Source: Victivallaceae bacterium (lineage in GTDB: Bacteria; Verrucomicrobiota; Lentisphaeria; Victivallales; Victivallaceae). From it: 5,678 nucleotides of DNA. The notes under the pieces are model-generated. The model was not told the DNA's origin and searched no databases. It saw only the letters and a program-made list of their open reading frames with translations. The stretch spans positions 1 to 5,678 of the forward strand of contig JAQUOK010000244.1 of assembly GCA_028717165.1 (NCBI GenBank), given 5' to 3'. Positions 1 through 5,134 of the stretch are shown here, piece after piece. The number at the start of each line of letters is the position of its first letter. Position 1 is the first letter of the stretch. Made by a program: the position numbers and the translations under genes.

Positions 1-255
1 CTGAAATGCCGGGTTCAGCCGCGTTCTTCCCGGAACGCGGTTGCGGGCATATACGGCGAAGCCGTTAAAATAACTCTGACCGCTCCGCCGGTTGACGGAA
101 AAGCCAACAAGGCATTGCTGAAATTCCTGTCCGTTTTTTTCAAATTAGCGCCGGGCAGTTTGCAGATAACTGCCGGAGAGAGTTCCCGGAATAAAACGGT
201 TTTTATTCCAGATTCCAAAGATACAGTTATCGGCAAACTTTGCTCAGGTCACTAA
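1..255 (+). CDS. DUF167/YggU-family protein, 5' end cut by window
   Basis: Frame 1 is open from base 1 to a TAA at 253-255, giving 84 residues without a start, so the gene begins upstream of the window. The translation has the DUF167 (YggU) signature: near the start a VQPRSSRN stretch, then a basic/hydrophobic strand (VKITLTAPP), the family-defining PVDGKANKALLKFL helix start at about residues 30-43, and later ITAGESSRNKTVFI, which matches the family's conserved G-x-x-S-R-x-K turn. Members are usually about 95-110 residues, so only a short N-terminal piece is missing. The molecular role of the family is not firmly established, and I assign none. It converges with the lmbE-like gene on the other strand. 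A 73-codon antisense ORF over it is a shadow. The family assignment is strong. Confidence 0.88.
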   Translation: MKCRVQPRSSRNAVAGIYGEAVKITLTAPPVDGKANKALLKFLSVFFKLAPGSLQITAGESSRNKTVFIPDSKDTVIGKLCSGH

Positions 256-348
256 ATGCTGTTTCCGGGCACAGTTCAGCCGGCGCCGACCAAAGTCAAA
301 AAAAGACGGAAACGAACAGGACTTTGTGAATACTGTTCGCGCCGGTGA
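256..348 (+). CDS. possible small basic CxxC peptide (30 aa)
   Basis: An ATG directly follows the stop of the DUF167 gene (TAAATG), and the frame runs 30 codons to TGA at 346-348, followed at once by an in-frame TAA. The peptide has a proline-containing N-terminus, then a very basic run (KVKKRRKRTG) and a single Cys-x-x-Cys (CEYC) ending in SRR. The abutting start would allow translation by reinitiation, but no good ribosome binding site is seen. The Lys/Arg run is encoded by the A-run that, read on the other strand, is the T-tract of a likely terminator, so the basic run may be a by-product of that. I recognise no family. Confidence 0.25.
   Translation: MLFPGTVQPAPTKVKKRRKRTGLCEYCSRR
298..339 (-). 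terminator. likely intrinsic terminator of the nagB-like/lmbE operon
   Basis: On the minus strand, just beyond the lmbE-like stop at 366, lies the perfect 7-bp inverted repeat CGAACAG/CTGTTCG (333-339 and 313-319) with a 13-nt loop. A run of seven T follows (298-304). The hairpin is separated from the T-run by about 8 nt, which is longer than ideal, and the stem is modest. Its place at the end of the operon and between convergent genes supports the call. Confidence 0.45.
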
Positions 349-365
349 TAACTATATTCCCGAAT

Positions 366-1169
366 TTAAGGGATGGCTTCGGGTTTATTTTTGCATACCG
401 CATTCCCAAGAGCGGCTGTCAGCGGCTCGTCCTTTTCGTCGCAGTAACCGAGATGACTGTGCATTATCCAGCCTTCCGCGTACTTGAAACCAGCCGTCAT
501 ACTGCCGAAATACTCACAGCGGCCAGCCATGTCGAACAGGTAGGAATCAAGCCCCTGGCTGGCGTCAAGCCCCTGGCTGGCGTCAAGCCATTCCTTCTGA
601 CTGCGGTGACAGGCAAGCATGGTTTTCTTGGTTTCAATGACGCCGGTAACGTCAACAAGGATTTCGGGAATGACCGGTCTTTTCAACTGGTCATGCAGGG
701 TGTGGGGCATGGAATGGTAAACCCTGACCTTGCCGTCAATCGCTTTACGCGGCGGATTGCACTTGAAATTGGTCATGCCGCGGCAGAAGGCGGCGGAAAC
801 CGCCAGACGCCCAGAATTGATATGATCCTCCATATAATCATAAGGACCGTGCGTCAGGATGATTTCAGGAGCAACTTCCCGGACAACCGGCACCAGTTTC
901 TCAAGCGTATCCCGACAATAAAAAACTTCAAGATCGTCACACAGGCTTTCATGAAAATGAGCGCCGATGACTTCACAGGCGTCAATCGCTTCCTGACGGC
1001 GCATTTTGACGATAGTTGCGTAATCATACTGATTGGTTCCCAGCGAACCGTTGGCGATATTCATGTAATGAATTTCGTATCCGGCTTCTTTGAGCTTTAT
1101 CAGTGTTCCGGCCATCATGAATTCGATATCGTCAGGATGACAGGCTATTGCAAAAGCTTTCTTCGCCAT
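366..1169 (-). CDS. PIG-L/LmbE-family zinc-dependent deacetylase
   Basis: This 267-residue protein belongs to the PIG-L/LmbE deacetylases, which remove N-acetyl groups from GlcNAc-type sugars or sugar conjugates. The signature CHPDDIE is at residues 10-16. His11 and Asp14 are the expected zinc ligands and Asp13 the expected general base. The third zinc ligand is probably His116 in the MEDHINSG stretch after THGPYDY. A family-like HRSQKEWL segment lies at about 188-195. Length is normal for a single-domain member and no signal peptide is visible, so it is probably cytoplasmic. It starts 14 nt after the nagB-like stop, with GGAG (1177-1180) 7 nt before the ATG. Oddity: residues 195-206 are a perfect doubling of LDASQG, encoded by an 18-bp tandem repeat (547-589). 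Its partner suggests deacetylation of an amino sugar ahead of deamination; the substrate is inferred only. A 280-codon antisense ORF over it is a shadow. Confidence 0.88.
   Translation of the reverse strand: MAKKAFAIACHPDDIEFMMAGTLIKLKEAGYEIHYMNIANGSLGTNQYDYATIVKMRRQEAIDACEVIGAHFHESLCDDLEVFYCRDTLEKLVPVVREVAPEIILTHGPYDYMEDHINSGRLAVSAAFCRGMTNFKCNPPRKAIDGKVRVYHSMPHTLHDQLKRPVIPEILVDVTGVIETKKTMLACHRSQKEWLDASQGLDASQGLDSYLFDMAGRCEYFGSMTAGFKYAEGWIMHSHLGYCDEKDEPLTAALGNAVCKNKPEAIP
547..589. repeat. 18-bp perfect tandem duplication inside lmbE-like gene
   Basis: The unit TCAAGCCCCTGGCTGGCG occurs at 547-564 and 565-582, followed by a partial third copy (TCAAGCC, 583-589). It keeps the frame and inserts six extra residues (LDASQG twice) into the deacetylase. 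The copies are identical, which suggests a recent slippage event or a site of continuing copy-number change. Confidence 0.95.
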
Positions 1170-1183
1170 GGCTTTGCTCCGGG

Positions 1184-2110
1184 TTAGTGCATTTCGACGT
1201 CACAGACGCCGAAACCGCCGCGCAGAAAATTGAACTGCACCTGCGGATGACCGGAGAGCAGCGACATCGGAACGGTCGTATCTGCGATTTTCTTCGAAAT
1301 CATATAGGTGGTCAAACGCATTCCGAACGGATTGTCATGGTGTCCGGGATGCCAGATGGAAATTTTTTCAGCCTGCCAGGTCTGGACAGGGCCGACCGTA
1401 ACCGCCGCAGAGGGAACGTTCTGGACGGTGCCGCCGCCGGAGGTGCGCGCATTCTGCATCAGGGTGATCGGGTGCAGATCAACCCGGCGGGTGGAAAGTT
1501 TGCGGTATTCTTCCGGAGTCGGCGGATTGTCTTTGTATTTGCCTTCACGTTTTACCGGGTCGTTAAACGCCCAGTGTTTGGTTTCGCCCTGGCCGCCCTG
1601 CATCAGCAGACAGCGGGCTTTACTCCATGATTCGATATATTCGGCCGGGTTTTCGCTCGGGAAATGCATATTTTCGGCAGGCATTCTCAATTCGGGACGG
1701 ATCCGGTTGAAACACAGATCCATATCGGCCTTGGCAAAACCCAGCGGGAAATCAATGTCGGCGGCTTTGCCGTCAACCATCCACTCATCCATGCCCCAGA
1801 AATGACAGTTCTTCAAATCCAGGTTCATGGAGTTGACCATCTGGGCGACCAGCGGCAATTGTTCCGTCGGCCCGATCGGACCGCAAACGCCGGCCGGATT
1901 GCCGGCCGTCGCCTGCTGCCATGCTGAAATATATTCGAGCGCTTCGGCGCAATAGAATTCCTGGACCGTATCGTAGATGTTGATTTTAAAACCGGGACGC
2001 TCATAATTTTTCAGAGTATCAATTGTGATACCGGCGGCGGCATCAAGAATTTCCCGGCCCAGCGTAGTATAATCCCACCAGGCGGGCGCAATCTTACTGA
2101 GAGGTCTCAT
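1184..2110 (-). CDS. divergent NagB-like glucosamine-6-phosphate deaminase/isomerase
   Basis: This 308-residue protein has the NagB/6-phosphogluconolactonase fold pattern. A phosphate-loop-like segment GPIGPTEQLPLV is at 77-88, WGMDEW at 105-110 matches the NagB MDE motif (Asp108 corresponds to E. coli Asp72), GGQGETKHWAFNDP at 172-185 matches GGxGxDGHIAFNEP, and PSAAVTVGP at 233-241 matches the late PxxALTVG motif. His179 equals E. coli His143. Where E. coli has Asp141 and Glu148, this protein has Thr177 and Asp184, so substrate or mechanism may differ from classical conversion of GlcN-6-P to Fru-6-P plus ammonia. It is about 40 residues longer than E. coli NagB, mainly at the N-terminus. 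AAGGAG (2118-2123) sits 7 nt before the ATG. It is the first gene of an operon with the deacetylase and has its own promoter and operator. Confidence 0.82.
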   Translation of the reverse strand: MRPLSKIAPAWWDYTTLGREILDAAAGITIDTLKNYERPGFKINIYDTVQEFYCAEALEYISAWQQATAGNPAGVCGPIGPTEQLPLVAQMVNSMNLDLKNCHFWGMDEWMVDGKAADIDFPLGFAKADMDLCFNRIRPELRMPAENMHFPSENPAEYIESWSKARCLLMQGGQGETKHWAFNDPVKREGKYKDNPPTPEEYRKLSTRRVDLHPITLMQNARTSGGGTVQNVPSAAVTVGPVQTWQAEKISIWHPGHHDNPFGMRLTTYMISKKIADTTVPMSLLSGHPQVQFNFLRGGFGVCDVEMH

Positions 2111-2127
2111 GGCTAAACTCCTTTTTA

Positions 2128-2150
2128 ATTAATGGATATTTTCCATTAAT
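2128..2150. promoter_or_regulatory. 23-bp palindromic operator over the nagB-like promoter
   Basis: Perfect 9-bp arms ATTAATGGA (2128-2136) and TCCATTAAT (2142-2150) flank a 5-bp AT-only centre. The palindrome overlaps three bases of the -10 hexamer and extends over the expected transcription start, the usual position for a repressor site. The regulator is not encoded in this window. The centre lacks the CG step typical of LacI-family sites, so I do not assign a regulator family. Confidence 0.65.
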
Positions 2151-2176
2151 ATACGAACGCCAAAGCCTTTCGTCAA
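2148..2176 (-). promoter_or_regulatory. sigma70-like promoter of the nagB-like/lmbE operon
   Basis: Read on the minus strand, TTGACG (2176-2171) is followed by a 17-bp spacer and TATATT (2153-2148). This is a near-consensus -35/-10 pair about 40 bp upstream of the NagB-like ATG. The predicted start of transcription falls within the 23-bp palindrome, giving a short leader that contains the strong AAGGAG ribosome binding site. Confidence 0.7.
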
Positions 2177-2197
2177 GTAACTAATAATTTTTTTTGA

Positions 2198-2326
2198 AAG
2201 TTTATCAACCGTGACATAATCGGTCAGCCGGTTTACTATCCATATGAAGGGGAAATTGATGATTTCAGACTTTATAAGACCGCATTAAGTAGTGATGAGG
2301 CCGAAGAACTATATGATTCATATTAA
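2198..2326 (+). pseudogene. 3' relic of a LamG-like (concanavalin A-like) domain gene
   Basis: The plus-strand frame opens after a TGA at 2195-2197 and runs 42 codons to TAA at 2324-2326, with no convincing start. Its last two thirds carry the closing signature of LamG/concanavalin A-like lectin domains: a Tyr and Gly (YEG), the I-D-D-x-R-x-Y core (IDDFRLY), the A-L-S turn (KTALSS), and an acidic helix ending E-E-L-Y before the stop. Such domains commonly end secreted carbohydrate-binding proteins. The rest of the gene is absent: upstream lies the minus-strand promoter of the nagB-like operon. A stem-loop follows the stop. I read this as the scar of a deleted or rearranged gene, not an expressed peptide. 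Confidence 0.62.
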
Positions 2327-2343
2327 TAACCGTCCAATATTCC

Positions 2344-2375
2344 GGTAATGCATTCTGCCAGACGCATTACCTTTT
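2344..2375 (+). terminator. stem-loop after the LamG relic, likely old terminator
   Basis: Perfect 8-bp arms GGTAATGC (2344-2351) and GCATTACC (2364-2371) are followed by TTTT (2372-2375). The 12-nt loop can form a further short TCT/AGA pairing. It lies 17 nt after the stop of the LamG relic, as expected for its original terminator. The T-tract is short. Confidence 0.5.
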
Positions 2376-2527
2376 GTGATAAGAGCGCTATGAAACTTTT
2401 GAGAACAGGCATAACTTAAAAAGAGGCAAGACAAACTCCCTCGCCGCCATACAGTCAAGTCAAAAATTGGCATAACGCAGCCACGCAGCCACCCTTTCGG
2501 GGGCGATATACTGCTTCACGGCGGGAA
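2376..2527. other. intergenic stretch without an assignable gene
   Basis: This fills the space between the stem-loop and the end of the glycosyltransferase gene. It holds an 8-bp tandem doublet CGCAGCCA (2476-2491), two copies of GGCATAAC 61 bp apart (2408-2415 and 2469-2476), and on the minus strand a small hairpin with a GAAA tetraloop (2504-2488; CCC/GGG core plus GCC/GGC with one bulged base). That hairpin might be an end signal for the pilT-glycosyltransferase operon, but its nearest T-run is more than 20 nt further on. The nine-codon ORF at 2390 is not convincing. I see no RNA gene or promoter here. Confidence 0.4.
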
Positions 2528-4063
2528 CTATAAACAGGCCGCCGCCGGCAGTTTCGAGTGGTTGTGGCGTTCGTAAACGTGTTCGATGCTTTTCACCAGC
2601 TTGGGCAAAGTCGCGTCATGCGACAGGTAGTCGTAAGCTTTGCGGAAATTATGCTCAACGAGTTTTCGGCGTTTGGCGGGATTGAACATTTTGTCCGTCC
2701 ACTTGAAAGCGTCAAGCATAAAAGTTTCGGAAGCGTACCGGCCGGGAACATATTCGGTTTCCCTTATTTTTTCAACAAACGGCGTCAGTTGCGAAAAATC
2801 CATACCGTGGGTTTTTATCCCGATTTCCTTAGTAAGCGGCTTGAATGAATTCAGTTTCGAATCCATGCAGAACGGGATACAGGAACGCGCCATTTCGTTC
2901 AGGGCATTCTCCCAGCCTCCTGCGGAACTGGCAATGACGCCGAGAGAATTAAACGCAGCCAGGTTTTCATATACCAGGTCAAGGGTTTCAAGAGAAAAAT
3001 TCTCCCCCAGATGATAATAGGGCAGACCGATCTTTTCCGCAAACCTGATAGTCCGTTCAAAATACTGTTTGTCGTCGATATTGGGGTGAGTAACGATAAA
3101 AACAGTTTCTTCGCCGCAGTAATATGCGTACTCGCGGGCAAGCAGCATGGCCTCCTCAAGGCGTTTGCGGTAAACCGGCCTGACCGGAGAAATGAACATC
3201 AGAGTATTTTTATCGATATGCCCGTACACATATTTATATGATTTTTTATCGCTTTGCAGCCGCCGTTCCATAAGGTATTTGACGAATATCTTTCTGGGCG
3301 CCAGCCGGATGAACGGTTCCAAAGACGGGAAATCAAGGAAATCCGGAATTTCAAAAATATGGTCCCGCGGAACCTTATATCTATTCAGAAAACTTTTACG
3401 CTGGGTGGGATTCAAAACGATATGATACAGATTCGGCAGCTTATACGGCCCGCCGGAATATATATGATGTATCGGGTCGGCGGAAATTATGCTTAACACA
3501 AAATCCTTGATCCTCGCTATTTTCTCCGGGCGCTCGGCATCAGGATCGGCAGAATGGCTGATAAACGGCCGCTCGGGATATTTCTTTATAATTTCCAGGA
3601 GGGCCAGCGCCGCCGCCGGCTGGGCATGGCGCAAAGAAACCAGATTATAGATCAGTACCGGAGTATTGTGCGGAATACCGCTTAATATCCTGTCGATGCG
3701 CCGGAATATTTTTCCTTTGTGATATTCAAATAATTCCAGCCAGTGTTCATCCGATATTCTCCGGATTCCCTCAGTTTCCGGGCCGTGGGTAAACTGGTTT
3801 GCAAAGAGAAGCATTGAATCATCATGATGGAAATCCAGCCTCGAAACAATAGTCTGCTGATGCCCGATAGGGTTGGAAGGGGCGAATTTCGTCTCGCAGC
3901 ACCCGGTGATCACATGAACGTTTATATCCAGTTTATTGAGGAGACGGCGGTATTCCCTGGCCTGAAGCGCAACACCGTCAAGACCGCCGGTCCGCATGAT
4001 AATAACCGGATAAGTTAAATGTTCTTCTGAAGAAAACGGCATACTGGAACCTTTAAATTTCAT
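2528..4063 (-). CDS. GT4-like GT-B-fold glycosyltransferase
   Basis: This 511-residue protein resembles GT-B retaining glycosyltransferases of the GT4 type, which transfer a sugar from a nucleotide sugar to an acceptor. The N-terminal domain has the glycine-rich acceptor loop RTGGLDGVALQ (24-34). A linker strand near 211-244 (NLYHIVLNPTQR, then EIPDFLDF) leads to the C-terminal domain, where SPVRPVYRKRLEEAMLLA (292-309) corresponds to the nucleotide-binding R/K region and SSAGGWENALNEMA (379-392) to the donor-binding loop. The usual E-x7-E is not canonical: glutamates at 385 and 390 are only five apart. No signal peptide or membrane segment is seen, so it is probably cytoplasmic or peripheral. 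It follows the second PilT-like gene by 9 nt, hence is co-transcribed. An alternative start, ATG at 4042 (504 residues), has a better-spaced ribosome site. Donor and acceptor are unknown. Confidence 0.72.
   Translation of the reverse strand: MKFKGSSMPFSSEEHLTYPVIIMRTGGLDGVALQAREYRRLLNKLDINVHVITGCCETKFAPSNPIGHQQTIVSRLDFHHDDSMLLFANQFTHGPETEGIRRISDEHWLELFEYHKGKIFRRIDRILSGIPHNTPVLIYNLVSLRHAQPAAALALLEIIKKYPERPFISHSADPDAERPEKIARIKDFVLSIISADPIHHIYSGGPYKLPNLYHIVLNPTQRKSFLNRYKVPRDHIFEIPDFLDFPSLEPFIRLAPRKIFVKYLMERRLQSDKKSYKYVYGHIDKNTLMFISPVRPVYRKRLEEAMLLAREYAYYCGEETVFIVTHPNIDDKQYFERTIRFAEKIGLPYYHLGENFSLETLDLVYENLAAFNSLGVIASSAGGWENALNEMARSCIPFCMDSKLNSFKPLTKEIGIKTHGMDFSQLTPFVEKIRETEYVPGRYASETFMLDAFKWTDKMFNPAKRRKLVEHNFRKAYDYLSHDATLPKLVKSIEHVYERHNHSKLPAAACL
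4050..4054 (-). promoter_or_regulatory. ribosome binding site favouring the internal start at 4042
   Basis: AAAGG on the minus strand lies 7 nt before the second in-frame ATG (4042) of the glycosyltransferase. The first ATG (4063) has AGGAA only 12 nt upstream, partly inside the stop region of the preceding gene. Both are possible; spacing prefers 4042, which would remove seven residues ahead of Met8. Confidence 0.4.
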
Positions 4064-4072
4064 GCGGAAAAA

Positions 4073-5134
4073 CTATTCCTGCTCTTTCATTATTTCGAGG
4101 AATATCCTCTTATCGGTCGCTTTCATATAGGCTTCGTCAATGGAAATTATCCCGTTTTCGTACAGTTCCTGCAAATTGCTATCCATAGAACACATACCGA
4201 TATTCTTATTGGCTTCGATAATAGTGCGGATATTGCTGATCTGCCCTTCGCGTATGACGCTCGGCAATCCGTCCGCCCATAACAGAACTTCATGGCAGGC
4301 AACCCGGCCGCCGCCGATCTTGCGGCAAAGCAGCTGAGATACGACTCCCTGCAGACACTCCGCAAGCATCGTCCTGATCTGCGCCTGCTCGGCAGCCGGG
4401 AACGCATCGATGATACGGTCAATGGTTTTAGGAGCGTTATTGGTATGGAGCGTAGCAAATACCAGCATTCCCATCGTGGCGCAAGTCAGGCCGAGCCGGA
4501 TAGTTTCAAGGTCGCGCATTTCCCCGATCAGGACGATATCCGGGTCGGAACGCATCGCACCGCGCAGCGCTTCGGGGAACGAACTGCTGTGTATCCCGAT
4601 TTCGCGGTGGACGATCACCGAACTTCTATTCTGATGCACAAATTCAATCGGGTCCTCAACGGTAATGATATGTTTTTCCTTATTGCGGTTAATATAGTCG
4701 ATCATTGCCGCCAGAGTAGTCGATTTACCGGAACCTGTGGGCCCGGTAACCAGAACGAACCCGCTATGGTATTCACATATATCCTTGAGCACTTCAGGGA
4801 GATTAAGTTCACTCAAGGTTGCTATCCGGCTTGGGATCTGCCGGAAAACCGCCGCCATTCCGAAATGGTTATAAAGATAGTTACTGCGGAAACGGGCAAC
4901 TCCCGGAATTTCATGGGCAAAGTCCAGATCGTGCTTTTCCATAAACCGCTGCCAGCGGCTTTCAAGACATATTTCACTTAACAGCTCTTCCATTTCCTTC
5001 GCCCTGACGGGAGTATCCTCAAGAGGCACCAGGTCTCCGCTGACACGGATTTTGGGAGGCTGATTTATACACAGATGGAGGTCTGAACCGCCCTTGTCAA
5101 GCATACCGGTTAAAAATTTGTCGATTACGGCCAT
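4073..5134 (-). CDS. PilT/PilU-type pilus retraction ATPase (second of tandem pair)
   Basis: This complete 353-residue secretion-type AAA+ ATPase of the PilT family forms hexamers that power type IV pilus disassembly and twitching. The N-terminal domain has the KGGSDLHL motif (14-21) and IRVSGDLVPL. Further on come Walker A GPTGSGKST (131-139), an Asp box ITVEDPIEF (157-165), an atypical Walker B SDPDIVLIGEMRD (196-208, Glu205) and a His box TLHTNNAPKTIDRIIDAFP (228-246). All catalytic motifs are intact. The C-terminal AIRNLIRE motif, needed for retraction in studied PilT proteins, survives only as SVIREG (292-297). Length is normal. Its ATG overlaps the upstream stop by 1 nt (TAATG), and the GGAGG site lies in the last codons of the upstream gene, indicating translational coupling. 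PilT versus PilU cannot be settled from one sequence. Confidence 0.9.
   Translation of the reverse strand: MAVIDKFLTGMLDKGGSDLHLCINQPPKIRVSGDLVPLEDTPVRAKEMEELLSEICLESRWQRFMEKHDLDFAHEIPGVARFRSNYLYNHFGMAAVFRQIPSRIATLSELNLPEVLKDICEYHSGFVLVTGPTGSGKSTTLAAMIDYINRNKEKHIITVEDPIEFVHQNRSSVIVHREIGIHSSSFPEALRGAMRSDPDIVLIGEMRDLETIRLGLTCATMGMLVFATLHTNNAPKTIDRIIDAFPAAEQAQIRTMLAECLQGVVSQLLCRKIGGGRVACHEVLLWADGLPSVIREGQISNIRTIIEANKNIGMCSMDSNLQELYENGIISIDEAYMKATDKRIFLEIMKEQE

Noticed and set aside
15..236. 73-codon minus-strand ORF at the left end
   Set aside because: It is antisense to the DUF167/YggU frame, whose conserved motifs are on the plus strand.
547..589. Tandem repeat as a possible CRISPR or repeat array
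   Set aside because: Units are directly adjacent with no spacers, in frame and inside a gene; simple tandem duplication.
345..1187. 280-codon plus-strand ORF opposite the deacetylase
   Set aside because: It is antisense to a gene with clear PIG-L motifs, has low-complexity repeats only from the 18-bp duplication, and shows no recognisable domain.
1891..1908. GC-only hairpin CGGCCGG-attg-CCGGCCG inside the NagB-like gene
   Set aside because: It is explained by Ala/Gly/Pro codons (AGNPAG) in a coding region; no T-run or sign of a regulatory role.
1148..1927. Several plus-strand ORFs opposite the NagB-like gene
   Set aside because: They overlap one another and lie antisense to a gene with conserved NagB motifs, a promoter and a ribosome site; typical GC-driven shadows.
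2390..2416. Nine-codon ORF MKLLRTGIT in the intergenic region
   Set aside because: Too short, with no good ribosome site or conservation evidence.
4292..4981. 229-codon plus-strand ORF opposite the PilT-like gene
   Set aside because: The opposite strand encodes an unmistakable PilT ATPase with all nucleotide-binding motifs; this frame has no domain signature.
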